Assembly (NCBI GenBank): GCA_021613535.1
Contig: CP075494.1
Coordinates: 8,432,001-8,496,000, forward strand
Direction: 5' to 3'
Source: Adineta vaga
Lineage: Eukaryota > Rotifera
DNA length: 64,000 bases
Within the stretch, counting starts at the first letter, position 1. Every line of letters starts with the position of its first letter. Positions 29,856 to 43,462 of this stretch are shown here, one piece after another. Made by a program: the position numbers and the translations under genes. The notes beneath the pieces were generated by a model. The model saw only the letters and a program-made list of their open reading frames with translations, had not been told where the DNA came from and did not search any database.

Positions 29856-32800
29856 TTATTTGTCAGCTTTATCTTTGCTAGCTGATTCTTTCTTTTCCTT
29901 ACGTTTTCGAAGAAATGATGGTGTACGAAATTTCGATTTCTTTTCTTTCTTTGTTGAATCATCGCCAGTTTTACTACCACTTGTACGATTTGGTGAAGCC
30001 TAAATCAATAAGATTAATAAAATATCTATTCGAACGCAAAAATAAATCATGCTATCAATAGGTAGCCAGCGTCCCCTTAGGAAGCAAGAAGAAATCAGGG
30101 TAATCACAATATACTGACCAAACTTTGAGCTCGTACTACTGGTGATAAAACAGCTGGATGCTGTAGAGAAAAATATTGCTCAAGTATATCTTTCTACATA
30201 TTGAAGAAAAAACGATCAACATAGAATCAAACATACTTCTCGACTTGATGCAGCTGATGAGGATGTTGTTGATTTGATAGTATCCGATTTACTTGTTACT
30301 TCTAGAAGTATTCAAGGAAAAAAATGCATGAATATGTAAAGAAAATAAGTTCATAAAGATCTATATCAATTCATACTTGCAGCAGCACTCGCACTGCGTG
30401 AAACGGTTGCACGACTTTCACTCTCACCATCATTACCTTTGAAAGACATGCACATGCTTAATTCATGCATATTTATCATTAAAATTACATACTCTGTCCT
30501 GATAAAGTACGAGGTAATGTGACATTTTTATCCGGAGTTGTCAAACTATGACCACCTGTACTTGTTGTCAATGGTGATCGACCTAAAAATTGAATTGTTA
30601 TTTATATGATATATTTCGATCAAATAAAGGCGCGTGTTTCTCTTGCTCCCTCTCTCTCCATCTGTTTGTAAAGATAGATATACGGATTGAAAAGAAATTG
30701 TGTATAGAAAAGAAAATGATAGAAATAAAAAGTATAGTACAAAAAAGAAAACACGAGATCACAACGATTAATAGCGAATTTCATCGTTTTCGTTGATGGA
30801 TTGAAGTATTTCATGTGTTTCCTGAAACAGTTCGAGCCGATGGAAATGTATTGGCAATTAACATAGCAGAACTGAGACTTGATGATGATGGACTACGATC
30901 AGCAGATTTCGTTGAAAAATTGGAACGTTTCTTCTGTTCTTGTTCATTGTATTCATAGAATTCACGTCTTGTAAGTCCATTTTGAACATTATAATAATTT
31001 CCAGGCGATCTTGATCGATCTCGAACAAGATTTTCATTCGATACTTGTGTTCTTCGGTCGACTAAATGTGATGATGAAGATGATCTTCTCGTTTTCTCTT
31101 CACTTTCTTGAACAAGTCGTTCCGCATGAGTACGTGCCATTTTTTGACATAAATAATTAAAATATTCATTTCTAGATGAAAATTTCAACATTTGACGAAC
31201 AGTATGGGATGTTAATTCAACTTGTTTTGTCGTTAAATATTGTGCAAGATTTTCATAACAAATCTCTTCGCCATGTTGACGTATAAAAACCGGCGCATCT
31301 CGAAGTGTTGCATCTCGAAATGATTGTGGAGTAATTAGTTGTGGTTGTGTTTGTTGAACAGAATTAGAATTGATATTCACCGTCGAGTCAGATTCAGATG
31401 CATATTGAACATAAAAGCGTGTTGTACGATTCGAATTTGATTTCGAATCGTTATCAGGTATAATAATTATACGTGGTCTTCGATGTTCAGATGCTTGTTT
31501 ATGTGTAGAATTAGTTTTCACTGTATTTTTTGTATCAGTTTGATTATCTTTTCTATAAAATATTTGTTGATCATCCATTACTGATGATAAACTATTAGCT
31601 GATTTTGAATGTTGTAATAATGGTAGATTTGAAGAGATACGTGATGGACGTATTGGTGGTTTTAAAATTTGATTCTGTGGAGATGAATCAGAATCAACAG
31701 AACGATCGATTGATTCTTTCGATATTTCAATTGATGTTTTACCCACTGTTATTAATAATCCACCAGATTGATTCGATTGAACTTTTCCTATACGATGTAT
31801 TAAACGTGCAATAATCGTACCCGTACGTTGCGGTGATGTATTAATTGCTTCTATTGAACTAACAGCATCAATTCGAGGTATGACGATTTCATTTGTACCT
31901 AATTTGATAACTAAACGACCAATTTGATCTTGATAGATTGTACCAGCACGATGAACATAATTTGCAAGCATTAATAATGGATCAATAGTATAACCATTGG
32001 TTTCATCAGGTTGCTGAATATCTAATGTTGTTGTTGATGATGATTTTTGTATTAAACGTAAAGATGTATTAAATGGAAAAAGTAATTCTAATTGACGATC
32101 AGTATTTTCAGTTGTTGAAGAAGTTAATGGTAAATGATAGATTTTATTTCTATATGTTAATTGTATGACACCTTCTGATGATGTATTGATTTGACTGGAA
32201 TGATCTAATAACCATTGGGATAATTGTTGACTAGTAAAGGGAAGAATATCATCATTAGGTGAATGAAAAATTTTAATATTCAAAATTGAACGTAGAAGAT
32301 CAGTAGGAATTGTTAAGATTTGATTCGTACATTGAATTCGAACTAATTTCAATCGTTTATTACAAGTAATAAAACCATGATTATACATATATTCAATCGT
32401 CGTATGATATCGAGGAAGTATCTCATTTGAAGTTTCATGTGAAAGCTTGATACATTGATCATTATAAAATAAAAGCCATTGATTGAATTCATTCTGTTTC
32501 AATTGACTATGTTTTTTCAAGATATATTTCATATCTTGTCGTCGATACTTATTCTCTTGAATAAATTGCGTATGTTCAGGAGTTAAATATAATTTTAAGC
32601 CGTCAAATGGATTTTCTAAGACTAATAAATTATTTGTATTATCATATTGAATACCATTTTCATCATTTACATATTCAACAAAATTATCGATAAGATTTTC
32701 ATGAATTGATTCTGTCGTATTCTGTGAATGATTTTCATTCATTTGATTAGATGAAAGTATTTCATGATCAACAGAAAAGTATTTTTCTTTCGGTGTATTG

Positions 32801-35800
32801 TAAACATATGCATAGTTTCCTGTATTAACTTCATAATGAATATTTCCATTTTCAAATAAATAATTCGTAACGATCTGTACATCATCCGATGGAGACATAT
32901 ATTCATATGGGATACGAAGAATTTGTGTATCTTGTCCATCAAATAATTCAATTTCAGTTTCTTGTATATTGTCAAGTAATCGAATTGAACGTATAATTGA
33001 TTGTAACCAAGTTAATTCACTTGTATCTAAGGTTATCTGTTGTTCAGGAAAGATCAATTGTCCAGATGAATATTGAACAAAATTATAAAGAAATAAAATA
33101 CGTGCAATATCATTCATAGTAATTGCTATCGCGTGACTTTTTCTTTCCATATATTCTTCAACATATTCATGTTTGATAAAGATTTGTTGATTAGGATGAT
33201 TTGAATAGATGTGAATATCATTGTCATCATTGATATGAATATGTTGTTGATCATTTAATTGTTGAAGCCATTGAGATAAGATTTGAATATGATTATCATT
33301 GGAAATTTTTAAATGTAAAATTTGATTTTTAAATGTTAAAATGAATGAATGATCATTTTCATCTTCTTCAATTTGACAAATTTCCAATAAAAGTTCAGCT
33401 AATTCATGAGCATTTAAAGTTTCTCCTTGTTGAGATTTAATGCGAAGTGCTGAAAGATATTCATTCGGTATAATAAAATCATCTGTTATGACCAATGAAC
33501 CATTTTCATTATCAAAATGAATATGATTTAATGAACGAAGAATATTTGTTAATCGTTCAATAAGTCCTGATGATGATGATGATGATGATGTAAATAGACG
33601 TTGCGCGTCCAATTCACTATTAGCGATATGAATCAACTTACGGTTATCATCGTATGAAATATAACCAGTCCGCATTAAATATAAGAATATTTCGTTCGAA
33701 GAATTGGTTTGAAATTGTCGAATTTGTTGTGAATCTAATCGACCAAGAAATGGAATAGTTAAACCATCGATATGAAATTCATGAGTATCTAATGATAATA
33801 TAGCATGATCAGTAAGCCATTGTTGAATAAATGGAATTAATTGTTGTGGAATCTTTCGATTGACACGTTTCAATTGTTGAATCCATTGAGCTTGAAGATA
33901 TTTATTACGATAGATTAACCATCGATCAGCTGGTAAAATAATAATTGCTCCATAGATAAATATGACTAATTCATTTGTTTCAGTTTCAAATGGTGAAAGA
34001 TTGTTTTCAATTGCATCCGAATGAATTAAATTAGTATTCGATGATGACGTTCGAATTTGTTGTCCATGAATAGAAAGAATTAATGTTCCATCAGTCGAAC
34101 GTGTTGATCTTGCATTAGTAGAAAAATAATCATTAATAAATTGTTCGTAACTTAATGGATCTAGTTTTGGTTGTTTTTTCGAAGAATCTATTCGATTAGT
34201 TGTCGTACCAGGAGGATGAATAGGTGATTCTTCGATAATTGTGTTTGAATTTGGTCGGAAACGTTGTTGATCATCAGCAGAACCATAACCAGATTCAATA
34301 ATTGTAATTTGACTATCAGTTCGTTTATTTGTTGTTAGTGTCTGTTGTTGTTGATTGAGTGAAGATGCAATTGATTCTTGTGAACCAATTTTTGATGAGG
34401 CAGAATTCGGTGCTGAACCAAATACGCTTACAGATGGTTGATTTTCATGTATAGTATTTACTTCTGTATATTTTGTTATACCGGATGGCACTGTTGATGA
34501 TTTTTGTAGTTGCCATGAGCCAGCTGCAGTCATACTAATGGTTGATTTAAAGCGTTTGGTTTCATATGATGATGCTGATGATGAGAGTTCGGAATCATTT
34601 TGAATTAATGAATGATCAAGATTATTTCGAGTAGAAGTTAATTGTCGCTCAAATTCTTTCAATTGATCACGTTGAGATGTTGTTAAACTTAACCAAAAGA
34701 TTTCATTCCATTGCCAAGTATGACCATCCTATGATGCGTATAAAATATGTTAGATATAAGAACAAGAAAGTGAACTGCTCAATAGGAGATGCCAGATGGT
34801 GCATTGTATATGAAAAGAAATATCTGAATAGCTTCTCAGTGGTTGATTTTTTCATTTGAAAGTAATTATTTAGAAATCTTATTAGATTGTCAATCGACAT
34901 GTTACAATTTCATTTTCAAGTCAATATTTCAAAAATGACTCAAGGCATAAAATAAGATCGTATGAATTCGTGATATTTACCGGCAAATAATGTCCAACAT
35001 CATCAAGATTTTTCAATTGTTTGCCAGTAATCTGTCGTATTTGATCAAGTTGAGTTGGAACAGTTATTTGTTTTGTAGAAGCTGTGGGATTTATTTTATC
35101 TTGAATAACTTTTGCTGGTTCAGCATGATGAATACCTGACGAATTCGTGTCTTTAATACGAAATCGAATTTCATCGCCATAACGTGTTGGTTTTTCTTCA
35201 GGTTCCTTTCGTCGATCTTGACTAATTGGACTACTTATCGTTGATGAGTCAGATGAACGAGAAATTTCTTGTTCAAACTTTGAGCGTAATGTATCGACTC
35301 GATTTGTTGTGGTATTTCCTTGAATTTCGGATTGATTCAATTGTGTTTTAATCCATTTCGATTGATTAATCGGTCGATAATCAAATCGTTGTAATTGTTC
35401 GCGAACAATTTGAGGATCAACATTTGTTGATTTTGTTTGTTCTTTGATCTGTGTTCGAGGAATAATGGCAGGTGGAGTTGTTGATTCATCACTTAAACTA
35501 TTTGTTGTTGAAGGTGGTATAACATGCACTAATTGTTCAGAAAATTGTACACGTGATGCACGTTTTTCTTCGTCATTTTCATATTGAACATCTAATATTA
35601 TAACGTCATCTGGTACAGGTGGCCAACTAGATACTCGTTGGTTTTCTTGTTTAATTGGTGTACTCGTTAATAATGATTGATTATTTCGTACATCAAAACT
35701 TAAATTTGATGTACGATCCGAATCTATTTCTCCATCTTGAGCGATTACAGTAGTTACTGATGATGATGAAGATGAAGATGTTCGATTATGTTCTTTGTCC

Positions 35801-38800
35801 ACTTGTACTACATATTCTTCATAGGAATATTTGGATTCTTCGAGTAATTCATTTGGTAATGCATGTTGATCACCGATTGTATTCGATAGATTTTGACTAC
35901 CGGAATGAATTTTTACATGTTGATCATATTTCACATTGGCATTTTGATTTCTATCGATAATTAATGTTGAACCATAAGTTGATAAAGATGGTGATGTCTG
36001 AGTAGACCTTGATGACAATAATGGATCATATGCACCACGATAACGTACCGGTTGTCGATCTTGTTGTTCAACAAATATGCATTTATCATTTGTTGAAGGA
36101 TTTTTTGGATCTAAACTTGGATAATAAACGGATAATAATTGAGTTTCCGCAAAAGATGGAACAGGTTTTGTCGGTTGACTTTCTTGATTTGTTTGTGTTT
36201 GAGAGGTACGTCGAATGGTAGTGGATAGTAATGGTGATGAGGGTGTAATACTTAGAGGTAAAGTATGTTCACTCGTTTGTTCTGAACTACGAATTAAAAC
36301 TCGTGATAATGATTCATCCGATGAGGATGTGCGAAAAGTTTGTTGTTGTTGTTGTTGCATTGAAAACTATAAAACAAAATATTGATTGAATATATTTCAA
36401 TGCTTTTTTCTTTTTATAGCATATAGACATATTTAAATCATCCCTACCACCTTTTATTCTCTTGCTTCTTCTTTTTTTTCTTTAAGAACTTGTCGTGTTC
36501 TTTTCCTTTCCTCATTTTACTAAGCTAACACTACTTCAACGAATAGTCAGGATTAGTTCTTCTCTCGCAACGATGTTAAAGTAAAAGAAGAAGAAGAAGG
36601 AAGAGGAAAAAAATTTGCAGTGTCATGTCAAAATTAGAACTGAAAGAATACAATTGTTAGAACCATTTTTTCTTCTTTTTTTCTCTTTCTTATGAAATCA
36701 TAGAAATATTTGGATTATTTTCCCGATCGATGAAACCTTCAAAAAACAGATCGAACTACTCGTACTCACCACATTCAGGTTAAATATTTATATATCTGAA
36801 TAAAATAATAATAAAAAGTGAAAGCTCGATGGTACTTGACACTTTATCTGACCGTCAATAGTCTAGAAGAAGTATTCACTATTATCTTTTTTTTTGTTCT
36901 CTCTTTCTACTTTAAAATAAGTCTTCACTTTTTTTTTGATCAAAAGAAACTTTCTTACCTTTATTTGATATTGGATACTTGTTAACTTGTTCTTGCCATA
37001 TTTATTCGATTCCAATATGAATATATATTTTCAATGATGAATCATAAAAAATGATGCATAGCGAGTATATGCCGGTAACATAAATGACATTTTTTTTTTG
37101 TTGAGTAAAGACAAGAGGAAGAAGAAGAAGAAGCGAAAGAACAAAAAAAACGAGAAAAAAAAACGTGAAGAACAAGAGACATTAAACTCGTGTTGATCTT
37201 GGAAGAAGTGGGGGCACGAGAGAATGAATCACGTTCTGTATACTACCTAAGATTCTTTTTTTGTGCCAAAATGTTTGATTCATAATTACAATGAATCATC
37301 ATCAGATGAGGAGGAGAGAGAGAGAGAGAGCGAAGTACATTTGACCGCGTTATACTTACCTCGACTATCATTGTGATCATCATATTGAGAATCACCACCT
37401 ACAAAACAAATAATCTCAATTAGTTGATTGTGTTCGTTAACAATAGAATAGAAATGGAGAATTCATGCTTTTGAAAGAGTAAATAGGGGATTGAAGATAT
37501 GATCAAATTTCTTTAGAAAATCGTTGCAATAGATAAAAGATAAATAGATTTCAAGGTGGCTGAGAATAGGTCATTATTAGGAAGTTTCATAAGGAAAATA
37601 AAAGCAAGAGATTCGTGCAGAATGTTGTTAAATGAAATGAAAAGAATCGAATAAAACAAGTCAAACAGAAGTGTTCTAAGTTTGGATATCTGTTTAATTC
37701 ATTGTATTTAATTTTGAATAGAAAAAGAAGAAGGCAGATATTATTCTTAATTTAAATGTAGGAAATCTTTGTAATAAATCTCCATGGCGTGTGTTGTTTT
37801 CTAATTAACATTCAACACTTTTAAAAACACCCCTCAAGTGAAACCAATTATTAATTCAACGTACATACACGGACAAGGTTTTCATTTGCCTGAATACCTT
37901 TACTTTCTCTTTCTAATCAATACTTGTTATTGATCGTTATGTTGTACGGAAAGTATATGTTAGAAAGTCTCTTCCGTTCTTATTCATACAGGCAGGTAAA
38001 GAAAATTTAAGCATGCTTATTAACTCCAAGCAAGAAAAAATAAGTCTGCTGCACACCGGTGCGAGTTATGTTAGAAGATTTTGTCTGTAAATTTTTGCTC
38101 CCTAATGAAAATAAGGAAAAAACAATCACAGAAGTGAATCCCTGTATTGTGGTGAATAGTTTTAAGCGATAAATATATACCCTTTCGAATTTCATCCAAA
38201 AGTGCATTTTTCTTAAATGCTGAATGAAGAAAATATGTATGAGAAGAATACAAACTAATAATCGATGATTTTCAACAGACCTTGTTCTCGCATTTGATTT
38301 TGTTCCACTTCTCGTTTATATTTTTCGATTTCTTGATTATCCATATGAGCAAATGGATTTTGAGCGTAATAGGTTTTATAAACAATAGCATTGTTTTGTT
38401 GATCACGTTTAATAATACCTTTTGATGCTGCACCAACAACAACGACAGCTTCTGTTGTAGGTTGATGAGGATCCTAAGAAAATTTAAAAAAAAATTCATT
38501 TCAACATTTTTTATTCTAATTCAATCAATACGAAATCCTCTTTCTTACTTTCATTTGTGTAGCATCATCCCACGAAGCATTATCAAGAAGTTTAGATTGA
38601 TAACCAGCAGATACTTTTTCATTAAAACGATCTTCTTTCATTTGTTTTTGGTGAGTTTTTAATAGTTTAGGATCAACATTACTCGGAGCAAATTGATGTT
38701 TTGTATCGATTTTTATTGGAGTCGAATGTTTTAATCCAGTATCTGGTACCCACTAAAAAAAATTTATTATACAATTGTATCGATCTAGTGTCCAATGTAA

Positions 38801-40899
38801 GAGCACAAGATGTTCCGCTCTGTCTTTTGCATATCATTCAATTCACAGATTGATAGTTAGAGCTGTTTTCAAGTGTTACGAAATAAAAAAAGCAAACAAT
38901 AGCAACACATTCTTTCTTTGCTAATCATTGTTATAACACCTAAACTGATATTATCATGTAGACTTTTATGATTTTGAAATAGCCTTGCAAAACGAGATTA
39001 GTCATTATTAAAATATTTGAAGCTATTTAGATAGCGTATCTCGATCATTATAGGACTAGCATGTTAAGTTATCTGTATCTGAATTCAAAACTCACTTTTT
39101 TATCAAAAAGAACTCAATCATTGAACAAAGCACAAACTATGATATAGAAATCTTTTCATGTTTTTCTCATTGAGAAGATCGAATGACATGTATTGAAACG
39201 ATGAATTTACCTTAGTAACTTTTTTTGGATTTGGTGTTCCTGTTTCTTCTACTTCTTGTCGTAAATAAGCATTTGGTGAATTACGCCATTCAGTTACACG
39301 TTGACCTTGACGTGTTGGTGAACTAAATGAAATCAGTGAATTCAAATCCAATCTTCTTTTTTTTTCGTTTTTCTATGCACTTACTAAGCTTCGGGATGTA
39401 ATTGTTCGACAAATGATGTAGCTGATGAAGCAGCTGGTGGAACTTCTACATCTTTAAATGTTGTTGTTTTATCAATTGTACGAATTAATGGTTGACGATA
39501 AACATAACCCGTACGAAAACCAGCATTATCCAAAATGCGCATTAGACTTTCAAATTCTAATTCACCTATTTTCCATTTTTTATCTCCAGTTGCTTCATTT
39601 ACATTTCCTTGAAGTACATCAGATATCTAGAGAAACAAAAATCAAAATATCATTTCTTTTTCTTTCGATTCATAAAGGAAAATATTTTACTCGTTTCTGT
39701 TGTTCACTCGATGGTAAATACAATTGATCAATACCAAGTGGTGCAGCACGTACTTGAACTTCACAAGCATTAATAACATTGTAAGCATATTTCCATGCTT
39801 CTTCAATCGTTTCACCACATGCAACAAATCCATGATTACGTAATATCATCACTTTATTAATTGGACCTAAATCTTCGACAAGAAGTTTCTTAACATCATC
39901 TTCAATTAATATGCCACGATAATCATGATAAGATATTTTACCACAAAATAGAGCATCTTGTGATAATGGTAATAAACCACATTTCATTGCTGATACAGCA
40001 GCAACAGCCGGCGTATGTAAATGAATAATACATTTTAAATCCGGTCGTGCTTTATGAATAGCTGAATGAAGTGTATAACCAGCACGATTGATTCCATAAG
40101 TTGTACTGCCAGAATCGATAATATTACCTATAAAAGATGAGATCAATAAAAAAACATTCTAGAAGTTATTAGTTGGTTTCGACCATACCAGCAATATCAA
40201 CTTTAACTAAACTTGAACCTGTTACTTCATGATACATTAAACCAAATGGATTAATTAAGAAATGTTCTTGTTCTTGATTGACACGAGCCTGAAAAGAAAC
40301 CAAAAGTTAGATCGTTACTACTTCGAATGTTTCTAAGAGATGATTGTATAAGAATCTTATCGTAGAATTTACTGACTCTCTCGTTACTGTAATATTATTT
40401 ATATAGAAATTTTAAAAAAACGAACCGTAATATGATTATAAATGCCTTGTGACCATCCGAATAAATCGACAAGCCGATAAAGCGATGCTAATTTACATCG
40501 AAGTAAACGTTCACTTTTTGAATAACCTTGTGAATCGACACCTCGTATATCATTAATTGGTACAATAACAGATCCACCTGCACGTGATAATGAAGAAACA
40601 GTTGTCCAACGTGATGTATGTGGTAATAATAATTCAGAAATTTGTTGTAAAGCAATCAATGATGCTGGATGAGGTCCATGTTTTAATGCATCCGTAATAA
40701 TTTCCTCGAGTTCATCACGAAATTCTTTTGAATTTAAGATTGTTTTTACACGCTGTCTTTGTCCCATTTGTCGCATATCTTCGACAACATCAGCTGGTCG
40801 ATCCAGTTCTCGACGATCATCATCGTCATTGACATCTTGATGATAAGATTGATTTTTGACAGGTGATCCAATATGTGCACCGTTTGTTGCTATTGGCAT
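29856..40899 (-). CDS. ADD: Adducin (membrane-skeleton protein)
   Basis: 13 exons: 40426-40899, 40189-40288, 39691-40127, 39385-39626, 39211-39322, 38549-38752, 38281-38473, 37360-37398, 30493-30582, 30377-30436, 30237-30301, 30119-30160, 29856-29999. Phases agree and sum to 734 codons (733 aa), matching vertebrate adducins. Head: class II aldolase-like fold ([62 protein letters not shown]). Neck: [24 protein letters not shown]. Tail: [21 protein letters not shown]-terminus: MARCKS-like [15 protein letters not shown], the usual calmodulin/PKC and spectrin-actin site. Caps actin and recruits spectrin. Exon 8 is only 39 nt. The intron after it (30583-37359) is 6.8 kb and contains a second long reading frame. 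Confidence 0.95.
30811..36366 (-). CDS. Giant repeat protein in the adducin intron (about 1,765 codons), family unknown
   Basis: Two long exons, 34981-36360 from ATG (acceptor at 36367-36368, so the exon begins at 36366) and 30811-34728, with a 252-bp intron, give a continuous 1,765-residue frame ending TGA. Not recognised. Residues 1-460 are Ser/Thr/Gln-rich and probably disordered, with poly-Q near the start and RASRVQFSE (an RVxF-type PP1 docking motif, residues 270-273). Residues about 650-1475 hold about 15 degenerate units: a short helix (like [11 protein letters not shown]), then a beta-hairpin (like [16 protein letters not shown]). The C-terminal part is charged and Ser-rich. It lies between adducin exons 8 and 9 on the same strand. 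Exon 8 ends in phase 1, which would put this frame out of register, so it is a nested gene or is spliced from another adducin exon (exon 6 ends in phase 0). Confidence 0.75.
37307..37330. repeat. (AG)n microsatellite in adducin intron
   Basis: GAGG followed by an AG run, adjacent to adducin exon 8. Confidence 0.75.
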
Positions 40900-41106
40900 T
40901 TTTTTTGTATAGATTGGATTTGTTAAAAGAAAACAAAGAGAATTATCTAGAAAATATTCATTATTTTTTGTTCATCAAACAGGTTATGTGAAAAAGGTGT
41001 GGCGTATAAATATAAAGTCGAAAGACTTTGTGCATTGCACGACAAAAACCAATTATTAATTTGAGAGATTAATATAACAGAAAGAAAGCAAAACAAGGAA
41101 GGGTAA

Positions 41107-41142
41107 GACACACATACACACGCACACACATATATATATATA
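41107..41142. repeat. (CA)n/(TA)n tract between the two adducin genes
   Basis: CA-rich run followed by TA repeats in the 260-bp gap between the adducin start codon and the adducin-like stop codon. Confidence 0.75.
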
Positions 41143-41160
41143 AGGTTGTTTCATATTTCA

Positions 41161-43462
41161 TTAATTTTTGTCAATAAAACGAATTAACGGTTCACGATAA
41201 ATATAACCAGTATGATAACCCTGAAATAAACAAACAAAGACGAATTGTAATTTTAATCCAAACGATGCAATTTAAGTCTTCTCCTCAACTATCAACATAA
41301 TGTTTTCTCAAGATAGAAATACAAATAAATAAATTCTGCAACGAAATATCATTAAGTCATTTATAGTCTGATTTGCGAATCTTTAATATCAATCAAAATA
41401 CTTCTTTCTCTCTAAGTTATCTCACAATTAATTCAAAAGATAAACATACTGCTCTATCTAAAACGATCATTAATGTTGACCATTCAAGTTCACCAACTGC
41501 CCATTTAACATCTGTTGTGTTAACTCCACCACCACCTGCGCCAACAGTATTTGTTACCTAAAAATCAATGGAATAGAAAATCGATTTTATTCTTTCAAAT
41601 ACTATTGATATTTACTTGTTTTGCTGATTGATCTGATGAGATAATTAAATTATCAATACCCATTGAAACTGCTCTTAGTTGTGATTCGCATGCTAAGATC
41701 AAATGAAATATTACATGCCATGCTTCTTCAACACTTGTACCACAAGCCAATATTCCATGATTTGGAAGAATCAAAACTTTAGCTGTTGATTGTTGAATAT
41801 TCTCATCAAGAGATAATCGATTTGTAACTAAATCTATCTGTATTTCATGCGTAGTTGCTTGTCCACATATAAGTGCTTCTTGACTAAGTCCTAAAAGACC
41901 ACATTTCATGGCGGATACAGCTGTGACAGCTGGGGTCTGAACATGAATGATACAATTTATATCTGGACGGTGTTTATAAACAGATGAATATAACGAAAAA
42001 CTAAGTGCATTAACACCAAATGTTGTACTACCGGGATCAATTCTTGAGCCTGTGGAGAGAGAGAAAAAAAAGTAACGATCTGTTATAAATTGTTAATTTT
42101 AATAAATTTTACCATTCGCATCAATTTTTACTAACGATGAACCAGTGACTTCATGAAAACCTAATCCAATAGGTTTCATAAGAAATTGATCTGTACTATT
42201 ATTCACACGGACCTGAAAGAAAATTTCTTGAAAAGTTTATATTCGGATAGAATCTTACAGAAACATGGTTATAACATGTACTATAATTCCAACCATAAAG
42301 ATCAATAACACGATAAAGTGAAGCTAATTTACATCGTAAATAACGTTCATTTTTAACATATGACCGACTATCGATACCGCGTATATCATTAACGGGTAGG
42401 ACAGGACCTAAAATCGAAAGTTTTAATTGTATTTTTTCAATACAATATTCAATTTTACCTTTACAAACAGTTGCATCAAGTTTAGTTATTGGTAAGAGTA
42501 AATTCGAAAGTGTTTCAACGGATTCTTTATTTCCGTCACTGATCAATAAATTGGTTAATTCAGTATGAAATTCAGGTGAATTCAATAATGTTGTTGCTGA
42601 AGGACGATCTATATAATGAATGAATACTAGAGAATGATATCCTATTACAACGTTAACTATTAGAGAGGATTCTAGCTATTTAACCTTCGATATTAATGAT
42701 ACTATGGAAATTGATACAATAAACACGAAATACAATTTCATCGTCTAAACTCGTTCATCTCAATACCTCTAAAAAAAATAATTGATCACTTCTGAGCGAA
42801 GACTATACTCGTTATTTAACCCTATTGAGATTAGAGAGAGCATAAAATTGTATACATGTCTTATTCAAAAGTATTGGAGGCCAAATGCAAAGAACATACT
42901 TGAACCTGATTTTATATATAGATATATATAAAGATATAGCAATATATAAGGATAAAAGAAAATACCTCAATAGTTTTATCGAAAACTCATTATTACAACT
43001 AACTATAGATTCGATATATAAGATCATCGATTCAATAGGGACAGACTTAATGAGTCATCAAGAATTTGATGTATGAAGACGTGAGCTATTTCACAGATAT
43101 TCATATAACAAGAAACTATTCTGTCGTCTTTTTGACATGAAATAACAACAATTGAGAAGGCCATGTGTTCATCGCGTAATATACACTCGATATAAAGACG
43201 GTTATTTATTGGATTACGACCTTTTATATCCATTCCGTTTCGATGGTAAGAAAATTGTTTCAATATGTAATATTCTCATAGCTATATAAGAAGCGTATCT
43301 AACAGATATTCTGTCAATCTTCTATGATTCATTGAAGTTCAATGTTTAATTACAATATCGATATACAACCTCCCTTTTTCCTTCTTTCTTCAAATAAATA
43401 AATCTAGACAAATATTTTTATTTACCATTCAACGTTGTTTGATTCTCACCTTCACCCGGCAT
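41161..43462 (-). CDS. Adducin-like head-domain protein, tail-less paralogue
   Basis: Seven exons: 43426-43462, 42459-42608, 42259-42407, 42113-42212, 41616-42049, 41450-41557, 41161-41220, giving 346 codons (345 aa). It keeps the adducin head order: [72 protein letters not shown]. The neck WAVGELEWSTLM...GYHTGYIYREPLIRFIDKN is followed at once by a stop, so the tail and MARCKS-like end are missing. The exon of 42113-42212 is 100 nt, like its counterpart in adducin, and the gene lies directly upstream of adducin in the same orientation: a tandem duplicate. The 51-bp intron at 42408-42458 has no stop in frame, so its retention would add 17 residues. The first intron is 817 bp. Without the tail, spectrin-actin capping is doubtful; it may heterodimerise. 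Confidence 0.88.

Noticed and set aside
36366-37360. Direct splicing of adducin exon 8 to the giant exon
   Set aside because: Phase 1 joining gives [13 protein letters not shown]... and a stop after 17 codons, so it cannot yield the giant protein.
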